DNA from: Isoetes taiwanensis
Lineage: Eukaryota > Streptophyta > Lycopodiopsida > Isoetales > Isoetaceae
NCBI GenBank assembly: GCA_021234155.1
Contig: JAJEKV010000027.1
Coordinates: 957,109-1,021,108 of the forward strand
Reading direction: 5' to 3'
Length of the DNA: 64,000 nucleotides
The first letter of the stretch is position 1. Each line of letters starts with the position of its first letter. This document shows, one piece after another, positions 36,105 to 47,352 of this stretch. Under the pieces are notes generated by a model. That model was not told where the DNA came from, ran no database searches, and saw only the letters and a program-made list of their open reading frames with translations. The translations under genes and the position numbers were made by a program.

Positions 36105-36948
36105 GCTGACAATGTTGATGAGAAACCCTAGAAATTAAACCAGATTGAAAACTATACTCATACTAGGAATTACTGCGGCTTGAATTTTTGCAGGATAGAA
36201 TTATAGCATGACTATAATGCTCCTCATAACCTGGAAATCTCTGTTTGCAATAATTAGCAGCCTAGACCTTTAAAGTCCCATTAAACTACCAAATGATAAT
36301 GGTCATGCATAATCTCTGCATATAACAATGCTCCCATCAATTGAATCCATGTCATAAAATTTTGAAGCATGTGATTACATGGACGCAATCCATTATTTCA
36401 AAGTAAAACGAGGGAAGCAAACTTAGCACGCTAGAAGCTTACAAGATGACAATATTGCTTACAAGATTGCTTGTCCCCAGAACAGTTTGAAAATGCTCAT
36501 TTGTAGCAACCATAGAATTTAAAACTTCTGTTTCTATAGTCTCATCTTGAAGGTCAATAACATCCATCTTTTTTCGGTTGCACTAAAGAGCTGCTTCTGT
36601 ACATAAAGTAGCCAGATCTGTTCTCCGAGTCCACCTATGCGCTTTCTCTCTTAACATTATCTAGGCCTCCAATGTCTTCCCCGCTAACATTGGAAACATC
36701 CACAACCTGCACATTTATCATAAAAAAACAGTAGTAGAATAAACATAAGAACATAGCTTACCATAAAATTTACAGTTTCAAGTTCTTCAATGTACAATTT
36801 TGAACGTTATATCCTGGAAGAATGCTGGAAGTGTGCACCATCTATTTCCACTTTAGATTGTGATTTTATAGACTCCAACATCAAATTGGAAGCCAATATT
36901 TCATTTTAACAAAGAATTAAAGAATCAGAAGAACAAAATCTAAATAGA
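36105..36948. other. Intergenic, nothing recognised
   Basis: AT-rich sequence between the PPR and desaturase remnants. No conserved segment or repeat stands out. Confidence 0.5.
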
Positions 36949-37680
36949 TCAGAATGCGGTGAATAATGAATGTAACAAATAAGTGTGGTCAAATGCAAGA
37001 CGAAGCTTATGCTCCTTAGAGGGCAACTTTACTTTTATTGCAAGACCAATGGCCTGTAATAAGCACATCATATACCATGTTGGATCAAGCTGCCACCACT
37101 CTAAACCATGTCTTGCAGAGTACTCAATTGCATGATGGTTGTTGTGCCATCCTTCCCCAAAAGCAAGCAAAGCTACCCACCTGCATCACATGGTCAAATC
37201 TTATGGTTTTCCTAGATAAGAAAATTTAAATGTCTCCTATTCCAAATGATATGGCAATTAACCCCCTTTTCTTTTAATTGTGCCATCCACGAGTCTCTTG
37301 TGGCATAATCCATAAACATACCAATTATTTCTAAATAAATCGCCAGTATTCCACTCTTGCGTCCGCCATACATGTGCAGCAGAATTTACTGCCCAAGTTA
37401 TGTGGTAGACTCATACAGCCCGCACTGCCTATAAAAAGATGTGTTAGTGCAAAAAACTTCAACTGTTTAAGTGCAAAAGACTTCAACTATTTAATGGATT
37501 GAGCAAAACAACACACCATTCCCCAAATGATACATGGAAATCCTCCTATTGAATACAATGCCATACCCAATAGAATAGGATGCAGAAGATATATTCTCGG
37601 AATAAACTTATAGAATGGATCTGTCGTCATGCCACTTATATTATTTCTAGCCCCAAATAAACAAGCCCAAATCCCTGTTA
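36949..37680 (-). pseudogene. Acyl-lipid delta-9 desaturase (ADS-like) 3' remnant, three exons
   Basis: The family inserts a double bond in acyl chains in ER or plastid membranes. Exons seen: 37517 up to about 37680 ('GARNNISGMTTDPFYKF', 'LYSIGGFPCIIWGM'); 37322-37428 ('VYHITWAVNSAAHVW'); and 36949-37179 ('[18 protein letters not shown]'). The last one carries the third His box, HNNHH. Donors and acceptors match the frame: GGAATG|GT, TATAG|GCAGTG, AATTG|GTATG and TGCAG|GTGGG, the latter restoring Trp. In the middle exon TGA (about 37413-37415) replaces the Trp of the conserved 'AVR.VWVYH' block. The N-terminal half with the first two His boxes is absent; upstream is a (GGAA)n run and LINE-like DNA. 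A dead, truncated gene. Confidence 0.88.
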
Positions 37681-37684
37681 CTAA

Positions 37685-37706
37685 AGGAAGGAAGGAAGGA
37701 AGGAAG
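37685..37706. repeat. (GGAA)n microsatellite
   Basis: About five ggaag/ggaa units at the boundary between the desaturase remnant and the LINE-like 3' end. Read on the minus strand this is the (TTCC)n tail of the LINE. Confidence 0.9.
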
Positions 37707-38990
37707 AAATTTTTAACGTCCACAGAACCCAATCGGGTTATGGGACCAGAACAAACAAAGGGGCATAAGCCCTATCAGATGTGTGAGGGTCAAGCCCAAA
37801 AGTAGAACATGGGGTCAAAACCCCGCTTCAACACGTAAATAACCAAACCAGAGCTTAAACAACAAAAAAATACATAGCTATACAAGAGTGCCCATGGATC
37901 GATGGCCATCGATCTCGAATGATAGCTTGACCTCCCCTATAAATGACCCCACTTCCGGGCCGAGGGCGAAGCCTTTCGCGACACGACATAACTCTTCTTT
38001 CCGCCTATGAGAGTCGTCTTTTGGAGTCAAGTCTTTTCTCGGCGGAGAAGGTGGTTCCTTTTCAAATGGTTGCCATGTCGCAGATGTGCAATGGGAAAGA
38101 GCATCTTGAAAGCGCACCAAGAGGTGACGAGGGACGGAGACCCATCGCCCAACCCACCGGGCGAGACAATACCATGTGCTTGGATATGCATCACTTGGGC
38201 AAAAAACTGCGGCGCCTCATTCAGAAGCAAGAGAATCACCCGCCTTTGAATACCCCACAATATGTAGGTTCAAGTATGCATCCTCGTGCAAAGTATGTGT
38301 GGATCCTTGTACGCCGTCATCATCTTTAGGCATATCATTCACATGGTCGGGCCAAAGATGCGTGATCCATGTACTGCTATCGACCTCGTGCATATCATTC
38401 ACATGCCCATGTACTCGCTATCACCGCATATCATTCACATGCTCGTAAGGTGCATTGTGCTAGACACCGCCGTGGCAAGATTATGATTATCGGGCCGTGG
38501 CCTACGATTGTAGCAACAACTCTAGAAGCCGCACCCGCCTTTGTAAGGGTAATCGAAAGGCACGCTGTGGCGGATTGCGGATGAGCATACCGCCAGATCT
38601 TTAGCCGCTAAGATATCCGGATGCGCCGGGCCATCCGGAAAGCATCAAGCCTATCTAGCGCCAGATTCATTGTGGACACATCGTGAACCGGGTTGTGGAT
38701 CCAAATTGGTCGAATAGGACGCTGGGGCCCAAAAGAAGGGTCTCCGCCTCGAGATAGGGGCTCTATCGGGGATCATAGGGCTTACCGTGATGACACGTGC
38801 ACCATGATAAGGTTCTTTTGCCTTATGGTCTCTCCGCCATACGCTTGATTGTACGGTCATGCCGGAGGCTATGGGGTCTCCGGGTGAAAAGCGCCGAGGG
38901 GGTTCCAAAGTTTGAGGGGTCTCTGGCTGCGTAAAGGGTGCTTAGAATCCAATTTGGGGACTCAAAAACGCGGGCAGAGCACCTTTGGAG
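37707..38990 (-). mobile_element. Probable LINE 3' region
   Basis: Reading the minus strand, the end has GGTCCCATAACCCGATTGGGTTCTGTGGACG then TTAAAAATTT and (TTCC)n, matching the 3' ends at 20.6 kb and 62.1 kb. The 1.2 kb upstream is markedly more GC-rich than its surroundings, like the LINE at 59-62 kb. I cannot identify reverse transcriptase motifs in it, so it is probably a 5'-truncated copy carrying only the C-terminal tail and 3' UTR. A 'catatcattcacatg' phrase repeats four times at about 38328-38440. Confidence 0.6.
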
Positions 38991-40313
38991 AAGATTCGAA
39001 TAAAAAATCTGTGTTGGAAGATAAGATCACAGAAAACTAACACAGATGGAGATAAACTATTATTTCAAAATTTGAGAGATGGGTTAAAGTTTAAGCTAGA
39101 TATAAAGCGGATAGAGTTGAAGGTCTAGAAACTGGATTTATACATCTTGCTGCAGGAGCCGAGTTGATCATTTCAATCATCCAGCCATACCTCCTTCGAG
39201 CAAGGAGCACCGGTTAGCTAGTTTCCAGAGTCGCTGGCGAAAGCAACACAATAATCGAGCGGTTCCACATACCAAGAATGGGTTTGGAGCGGTTGTGGTA
39301 TATTAGAGAAATATAATCGGCTTATACCTGGAATATGCCACAAACCCCACATGAACAAGGGTGGCAACCCAATAAAATCCCTCTCTCGGTATAATTCCTT
39401 ATAATCGCTCATTCCTGGCCATAGATGCAGGGAATATTCTCCAAAATATTCCCTCTCCATCATCTTGGTTCCATCCGCTGGAAAATAAGATGGGGTCAAA
39501 CCCCCTTTTCCACGTCACACTATGATTTGAAGACAATGGTCTCCAAGTCAATGATTTCTAAGAGATTGACTTCCCAATTACATCATTCAGATTTAAACAG
39601 ATTATATTCAATTACAAAAAGGAAAGATACAACACGTGAAAGTGGCTATTCATTAATATGAGGTCTGCTCATAATCGACCTGAATCTAAGCACAACACAA
39701 GCACATCACATGTGCTATGCTTTATAAACTGTGTACACCAACAAATGCTCAAATAACACTACCGTAGCTCAGGGCGCTCAACATATTATAATGTGATGTG
39801 CTGCCCACAAACAATAGTAGCACATTATATGTGATGTGCTGCCCACAAACAATAGACCAAGGAAAACATCTGTACATCAACAAATGCTGAGCTTCATTAT
39901 ACCAGGGGGCTAATCCCATGCATGCCGATGAGCATACGGCTGCCCTATGTTCTCAACTTTCTTCATTTTATTCTCCTGATATTCATGCAACAGAGATAAA
40001 CATACCATGCTCCATCCACACAATACGGTGCAACTACAAAAAACAACAGACCAAATTCTCATTTTTTAGTTGTTGATGCAGTAGAATCACATTCTCAAGG
40101 ATTTTCGGCCAAAAGAACTCTCTCTTTCTTCCAACAACAAGGTCAACCCAGTAATACAGTTCAGAAGCACTTCGCAAAGATTTCCCACTGAAAGAACTCT
40201 TCCTTTCTTACAACAACAATAGAAACCCAGTAATACAGACTTACCAGGCAAAAATAGTTTCTGCAGATGGAAACTGAATATATTAGAAAACAAAGAAATC
40301 ACTGTAACTGTTT
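38991..40313. other. Intergenic with a short tandem duplication
   Basis: At about 39792-39856 the phrase 'gtgatgtgctgcccacaaac' occurs twice with a ~48-bp period. A minus-strand ORF at 39218-39499 has no family resemblance. No gene is supported. Confidence 0.5.
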
Positions 40314-40418
40314 CTACTGTTGGAAGAACTCGACCAGCAACTTTGCCAGAAGCTCGGCCATGTCCAGGCAGTCGGCCAAGAAGAACGCTGCCATAGCCAC
40401 GCCGCCCTCCCCTGCCAT
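40314..40418 (-). CDS. Possible 34-aa small ORF upstream of the transporter
   Basis: On the minus strand an ATG at 40418 opens a 34-codon frame ending in TAG (40314-40316). The peptide begins MAGEGGVAMAAFFLADCLDM and continues as an Ala/Leu-rich amphipathic sequence. It is more GC-rich than its surroundings and points away from the transporter start about 540 bp off. There is no homology I recognise; the frame could be a first exon, a leader peptide or chance. Confidence 0.2.
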   Translation of the reverse strand: MAGEGGVAMAAFFLADCLDMAELLAKLLVEFFQQ

Positions 40419-40958
40419 ATAAAATTGCCACGAACCCTACCTTCAAAAAAGAAAGAACTGTAAAAAAGGAAACAAAGTAAAACACATTAGAAAACTCAAA
40501 ATCCATTTACTGACATCAGCAAAATACGATTTAGGCATACTAATACCCTCTTAAACCATGCAAAACCATATGTAACGCCTTGCCCATTCCACAATTGCAC
40601 AACATAATCGCACCTATTACTTTTGTTGTGTGTAGGTTGCTTCTGGACTGCCTTTTTCCAAAGAATAGTGCATATATACAATGACCATGGTTGAAGGGCC
40701 TTTGTAATAACTGCACGTACTACAACTTTGTGCAGGTCGCTTCTAGACTACACTTTCCAAGAATAGTGTGACCATTGAAAAGAATTTCCATGTGGGCCTG
40801 CTGCCTCAGCGAAGCTTTGTCATATTGGAAATTGGTGGCAGACATGCAGGGTTGGCCGAAGATCCTGCTGCCCATGATCGGGAGCTCCCTGTTTCATCCC
40901 GGGCTTATAAATTTCAGTATGAATGCTTCTTCCTTTTTAGCAATACCCAAATATTTCG

Positions 40959-43900
40959 ATGGAAGAAGAAGCTCTCCTCCAGAAAGAGCCCCATTCAAAA
41001 CCCTTCATGGGCACTCCCTTCATACAGGACATTATACAGAGGTTCAAATCGCAGATGCACAACGTAGGATTAGCTCTCGGGCCTATATTAGCTGCCTTAA
41101 TTTTGGGTTTCGTTAGATTGGACGAAGATCAGGTTCATGGAGGTAAGAGTGTCCATATGCTTGCAATTTTAAGCTGGGTTTGTGTCTGGTGGGTAACAGA
41201 GGCAGTTCCTGTGCCTGTTGCTTCCTTGGCACCCCTTTTTCTTTTTCCAATGCTTGGAATAATGAAAGCAGATGCTGTTGCAATGACCTATATGAATGAC
41301 ACCATTGCCCTTGTCCTTGGTTCATTTATTTTGGCCCTTGCAGTTGAGCGCTATAATCTTCATCAGCGTTTAGCCTTAAAAACATTGCTCTTTTTTGGTG
41401 GACAGAAAATGGAACCTCGCCTTCTTTTGTTGGGTTTCTGTGTTGGCCCTGCTTTTGTGAGCATGTTCATCTCTAATACTGCCACGGCAATGATGATGGT
41501 TCCACTTTCAATTGGTATGTTGCACAAACTAGAAAGTGGACATACTGCATTTGTATCACAGTTTTGTCCAATATGTGGCTCTGAAGATTTTGAAGAAGCT
41601 TATCAAAAACTTAGCAGGTTAATGGATTCTAGTCCATCTCATGACGACGGAAGACACATATCCTTTGCTAAAAGTCATGCCCATGAAATTAGAGAATTGT
41701 TTGAATCTTTACAGTTCGAGTATGATAGAAGAGGCCAAGCTTCAATGCAAGGAGGAGTGGTACCTTCTAGGGACCGTGGGCCATTGTGGACACAAAAGTC
41801 TCTGTTCTCTCGAAGAAAAAGTATTCATGATTACTTGGAGAAACAGGAATTAGCAGATATAGCAAATTATGGGAAAGCTGTTGTGTTAGCCATTGCGTAC
41901 TCTGTGTCTATTGGTGGCTTGGCAACACTGACAGGAACAGGAGTCAATTTGATTCTAGCAGGGGTATGGAGCAGAGAATTTCCAACAGAACCTCCAGTCT
42001 CATACTTACAGTGGATTCTGTTTGGGTTGCCTCTGGCAGTTATATTGCTCATCTTCTGTTGGGCCTTTTTGTGCTTGAGGTACTGCTCGTCGAGCACAGT
42101 CACAATAGTCTCGCAGTCCTTGACACCGCTCGAGCATGCGTGAAGAATTTGACGCTCTAGGTAAATTTTGTGTTTCTTCTTCCTGTGGCCTGTATAAGCT
42201 GTCATCCCCAATCAACCAGCCACAGATATCACATTTTTTTCTTACATGTATCCATAATTTACAAGTTCTGGTAGGTGAACCTCTCTGACGGGTACTTTTG
42301 GCAGGCCCTTTTTCGTTTGCCGAAAAGGCTGTGCTTACTATCTTCATGGTATGCTGGAACAATCTCTTGTTGTTAAGTTGATACATTAAATCCTGAATCA
42401 GTTCTTCCATGTATGTTCCTGGTTGAAAAACCAGCTTTAGAAGAGATGGAGCCCTGATTGTCTGCTTTGCTACTTTTGTGGTATACCAAATTCATTCTTG
42501 ATTCCAACAACCTGACGCAAGAAAAAGGTTTCAAGTTAATGCTGAAAGTTCATTGTTTCATTGAGATGGTCATGAGATTGATCCTGTCTTTGAATGGTCA
42601 TTCCCACACAAGCAACTTGATTTCCATATTGATGAAAATGGAGGCAGGCTGGCACCATGGAAGTCCTGATATTTGATATGCCCTTTAACGATAAAAATGT
42701 GCACGTCCCTCCGAAGATGGGAAGAATGAAATGAGTGAAAAACATTTCTTGATAGAGAAAGCTGCGGATAAGGAGCGAGGTGGACCATTAGGATATTGGG
42801 ATGTCCGAGGTTCTTGTTTTTGGCACATGCCATTTGTCATGAACGTCATTAGTCGATAGCAAATGTTTGTTATAACAAGAGAAGCTAAGGGGGTATCTAA
42901 GCGCAGGATCTTTCGAGTTTTGAACTGTCTTTTTCCTTTTCTTCTTTTGATAATGGTGGCATTCACCATTGTGTATTCATTGGTAAGTTTTAGATGTCTT
43001 TGAAAGTTTTGCACTTCAACTAAGGTTTTTTGTCTTTGCAGGTTCTTGGAGGCTTGTGGATGACAAGGTCAATTGGAAACCTTCCTGGATGGGGTTCACT
43101 TTTTAATGATTTTGTTGGAGATGGAACAGCTAGTGTAAGCCATTCATCATAAGATCCAGCATCAAATTTGAAGTATTTATTATCTCTCTCTCATGTTTTT
43201 GATTCGGTCTTTTAGAGATTCTTGATTGAGCATTAGACACACTGAAACACTTAACTAGAGATAACACATGAAATTGTGATGAGAAAGCATCAATTACAAA
43301 ATCGAAATTCCCACAAGTCCAAAATGGTTAGTAACATTTGGTATAATAGAAGTGACTCTTTTTGCATGTCCTTTGTTGCATTGTGCCTCAGAGAACCAGT
43401 TGCTGCGTTTTACCTTAACCAAGATGTTGGCCTCTCTTCAGACATCAAGCCAGCATAACTAAGACCAATTCTCATCAAATTTTTCACTGGACCTGAAGGG
43501 TTGGACTGCAAGGTTGTATTTGGGGTGCAACATTAAAAATGACGTAGATCTTTTTGTTTTCATGGATTTAAGACAATGGTACATCAGAACCCAAGTCAAG
43601 GGCTCAATGGTAGTGATCTTCTTACTCTTTGTTCCATTTTTTATTTATGAATTGGGGAGATAGATATATATGGTCTTACATGTAAAGAAAAAAGTGTGGC
43701 AATGCTGCAATTTTAAGTTGATAGTTGCAAGTTATTGGAGGGGTGGCCATATTCCTCTTATTGTATATAATTTGGCGAAGCCAGTAAATTGAACCGCCTA
43801 TCATGAGTGTAGAACAAATAAAGTGTTGAAAATGTGGAGTGGTGGTGACATTAGAGACGTCAGCTTCAGTATCACAATCAGAGCATATGGGATGCAGTAT

Positions 43901-45108
43901 AAAGGGTTTGGCTTGCAAATTAATGATAATGTGGGAACCACAATATGGTATGATGACTGCACCACAACTGAAAAGAGAAGAAAGTGATAGAATGAAATAT
44001 GGACAGTCATGGGACATGAGCCAGGAGTAAGGTGCAAATTCTTTGCTTGCAAGTTTTGCAAGTGTGCCAAGATGCAGATGAATTTGACCATATGCATGTC
44101 AATCCATATATTCAAGATTAGATTGTTTTACAGGATATTCAATCTTGTCATCTTTATAGACGTATTAGAGTTTGTGGATAATTAATGCAATGTGTTATAG
44201 CCAGGTAATGTTAGAACTATTGTGCCTCATGCTTTCCGTTATGAAGCAGTATAGGACTTTATTCTTTTGCATATTTTACCCCATTTTGCGACATGCATAT
44301 GCATTTACATACAGAATTGAATGTTGTTTATTAAGACTACAGGTTTTCATGGCGACGTTTCTCTTCATTATACCAAACAAGCGTAGCCCTGGTGCGAAGC
44401 TTATGGACTGGGGTGGCTGCAAGCAACTCCCTTGGGACATAGTCCTTCTATTGGGTGGAGGTAATCCATTGCTGCTGTGTTAGATAAGGAATTGAAGATT
44501 TATTTGTAGCCCTCATCTTCAGTTTTAGATAATACTGCCATTCTGCATTCAGGTTTTGCATTGGCTGAAGGTATCAAAACTAGTGGTCTCTCAGTGTGGA
44601 TCAGTCAGAGTTTTGGCTTTTTGAAGTCAACAAATTATGCATTTATCACGCCTGTGATAGCCTTGATTGTTAGCTTGGTGACAGAGTTTACTTCAAATAA
44701 TGCTGCAGCAACTATTTTTCTTCCACTTCTAGCAGATGTTGCTTTGTCAATACATAGGCATCCGCTATTTCTTATGTTAACTGGTGCAATATCAGCATCT
44801 TATGCATTTATGCTGCCAATTTCGACTCCTCCAAATGCAATCGCATATGCTACAGGATACTTGAAGGTCACAGATACTATTAGTAATGGCATTCTGTTGA
44901 AATGTTTTGGAATTGCTACACTTTCAGTTTTGGTCCCTACATTAGGTACCTCTCTCCCCCAGAATGGTTTCTCGTGGGAACATTTCCACATGTTCTCTCT
45001 TTTGTTTCTTGCTCACTTCAAACTCTTCTTACTGTTCCTTATATAGTTCTTGTAGCGCCTCTAATTTGCTTTTTATTTACAGGTATACGCGTTTTTGGAA
45101 TGGAGTAA
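40959..45108 (+). CDS. TDT: Tonoplast dicarboxylate transporter (DASS/SLC13 family), six exons
   Basis: Members import malate and related dicarboxylates into the vacuole. Exons: 40959-42160, 42305-42348, 43042-43134, 44343-44460, 44553-44945, 45083-45108 (TAA 45106-45108). All five introns are GT-AG, and the phases agree from exon 2 onward. Conserved blocks: '[19 protein letters not shown]', first SNT motif '[14 protein letters not shown]', 'TGTGVNLIL', '[19 protein letters not shown]', second motif '[14 protein letters not shown]', and '[16 protein letters not shown]'. The hydrophobic repeats predict roughly a dozen membrane segments in two inverted halves. Exon 1 is long and includes a soluble loop with CPICGS. 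Near 42100-42135 exon 1 must change frame to reach 'MREEFDALG' and join '[14 protein letters not shown]' in exon 2. The summed exon length is one nucleotide over a whole number of codons. The gene is therefore either freshly broken or has a base error here. Confidence 0.88.
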
Positions 45109-46028
45109 GGCATGTAACATCTCTAGGATCATTTATTCTCAGTTGGCATGGGTAGGGGTGTAGGAGGCAACCGCATGGGAAACCTGATTGACCCAAATTA
45201 AGTATCTATGCGGAAGTCTATTTGGATCAGAGAGCACATTTGAGCTGAAATATGCTCCTCTCCATTATTATGTAAATTCCAATTTTCTAAAGAGCTTTAG
45301 TGTTATAAGCTAGTAATAATAAACGGGAGGATGAAATTACTGTAAAATTCTGTCCATTTTACACCACGTATTTTGTTCTTCGTTGTGTGCATAGCGGCGC
45401 CGCTTGGTTTTATCCCCCATTTCCTTTTTTTCCCTGTTTTTGTAGTGTTTGGTCTTTTGTTCTTTGGGCATAGTGTCTCTGTTGCGTCGGAGGGTCAGAA
45501 TGGGTCGCAATACTAACTCTTTCCATGCCTCCCAAAATCAGGACTACTGGAAGAAGCAGCATTAGACTGGAAATCTTTGGGCCAGGTACAATCTTCAGGA
45601 GGATTAGACTGGCGGGCCAGATACAGTTATCTGGAAAGTTCAGCTTAGCTCTGTTTTTGACGTCATAAGCATGAGCGGCAGCTTCTGGCTCTGTGCAAAG
45701 CTTCGTTGGCCATAATTTACATAGCAAAGTTCTTTGCCGGCATGCGTTTCTTCTCCACAGACAGTGTCAAATGGATAAATCAGCAACAAATCTAAAACAC
45801 CTCTGATTCCTAGTGTTTTTGTTGAGAATAATAGAATAATAGAAAGGCTAGCAAAAAAATCATTGTGACAAAGCGTAGACCCTCTCTGTTCCCCTCTATT
45901 CCCCCTTTTTCCGTTCCACCATAAACAAAGCTATTCTTGATATGTTCTTACGTTATTGGGTTGTGTCTGGCAACGAAGCGGCCTCTGCCATAGCCCACTA
46001 ATGTTTCCGCCATAGCCGTTCAATGTAC
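45109..46028. other. 3' flank of the transporter, intergenic
   Basis: The first few hundred bases are the likely 3' UTR ('aataataaacgg' near 45313 could serve as a poly(A) signal region). The rest shows nothing I can name. Confidence 0.45.
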
Positions 46029-46160
46029 GAAATTTTAGTCACCTTGAAATTATAGGGTAAATTATCTTAATTTTTCAAGGTGAAATTTCGAGATTTTAGT
46101 CACCTTGAAATTATAGAAATTATAGGGTAAATTATCTTAATTTTTCAAGGTGAAATTTCG
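46029..46160. repeat. ~62-bp tandem doublet with internal inverted repeat
   Basis: Two copies of a unit containing 'agtcaccttgaaattatag' and 'tttttcaaggtgaaatttcg'. Within each, CACCTTGAAA pairs with TTTCAAGGTG, so each unit can fold. Copy 2 has an extra 'aaattatag'. Confidence 0.85.
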
Positions 46161-46639
46161 AGGTGATTGTCTGTTCATTTCAAACCTAAATTTCAACACA
46201 GCTTAAATTTCATATACAGTTTAAATTTCAACACAGCTTAAATGTCAATAGCTTCCAATTTCATATCAGTGATGATTACAAGTTCAGACTTTCATATCAC
46301 TGATCCAGTGATCAAAGTTGCAAGTTTCAAATATTGATCAGATACAAAGTTTCAAATACAAAGTTTCACAGTTTCATAACTGATCCAGTGATCAAAGTTA
46401 AATTACAGAGTTGCATCAGAAAATTACAAGTTGCGCAGGTTCTTCAAGACATCACTAACACTTGCAGGACTTTCACCTCCAACATCAACTACTAGTGCAT
46501 CTGCATGCACCTCTCCAGTAATATTCTTGCCACTGTCCCTCAAATCTGCTGATATACCACTTGCATGCAACTCTTGTGTGATGTTAAGAGCAAAGGACGG
46601 CTCCAAGCTACTCACATACACATCCATACTAAAAATATA

Positions 46640-46723
46640 GCGCCAGGGTGCCATTTGCATCTCAGGGCGCCATATACATGCTCTCAATTATGTATGTTGA
46701 GATGCAAATGGTGCCATGGCGCC
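46640..46723. repeat. 25-bp near-perfect hairpin
   Basis: 46640-46664 (gcgccagggtgccatttgca then tctca) is complementary to 46698-46722 with two mismatches, leaving a 33-nt loop. A further 'ggcgccat' is shared by loop and right flank. It could be a small MITE or a folded RNA; nothing shows transcription. Confidence 0.8.
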
Positions 46724-47352
46724 ATTTACATGGCTTCATTAATGATTTATTGTTTTTCGATATACGCACCAAGAAAAGAATCGAAGAGACGGATATGGCC
46801 TTTTGGGACAGGGAGCCGAATACGAAATCAGACCCTAATAGACGGAGTTGCAGAGCAGGTGGTTGATCAAACATCCGAAAGTTAAAGCGGGATCACCGGT
46901 GGAGAAGCCGCATACCAAATAAGGAGGTCCTGGAAGCTTGGGCCTTTTGGTTGCGTGGCAGCTAGCGTGGATTGCAAAGGCAAGTATTCGGCCGCGTGGA
47001 AGACACCCTACATTTAACAGGGTCGATAACAGACTGTCTCTGGCTGGTGGCTAGCTCTTAATATATCATGAAACTTGGCTGGTGGCTAGCTCTTAATATA
47101 TCAGATGATAATACAGCAAGGTAGCACTTCAAAGAGGCGAAGATGACATATTTAATAAAATTTGGACTTATTCAAATCTAATAGATATCCTTCAGGGATG
47201 CTATAGTAAGATTATATATATTTTTAACTCTTATTGATTTTTATAAAATTTACAGTTTATCTTCAAATAAAAAGTATGATAGTTAAAAGTTTGAAATTGT
47301 TTTTTAGACTAATTTTTACTTTAAATCTATTTAAAATTAAATTTTCATCTAA
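46724..47352. other. Intergenic
   Basis: A short direct repeat, 'ggctggtggctagctcttaa', occurs at about 47041 and 47073. From 47140 on the sequence becomes very AT-rich up to the duplicated locus. No gene is supported. Confidence 0.55.

Noticed and set aside
46424-46687. 87-aa minus-strand ORF ('DALVVDVGGESPASVSDVL')
   Set aside because: Some coding-like character but no family, and it overlaps the hairpin at 46640; not strong enough to list as a gene.
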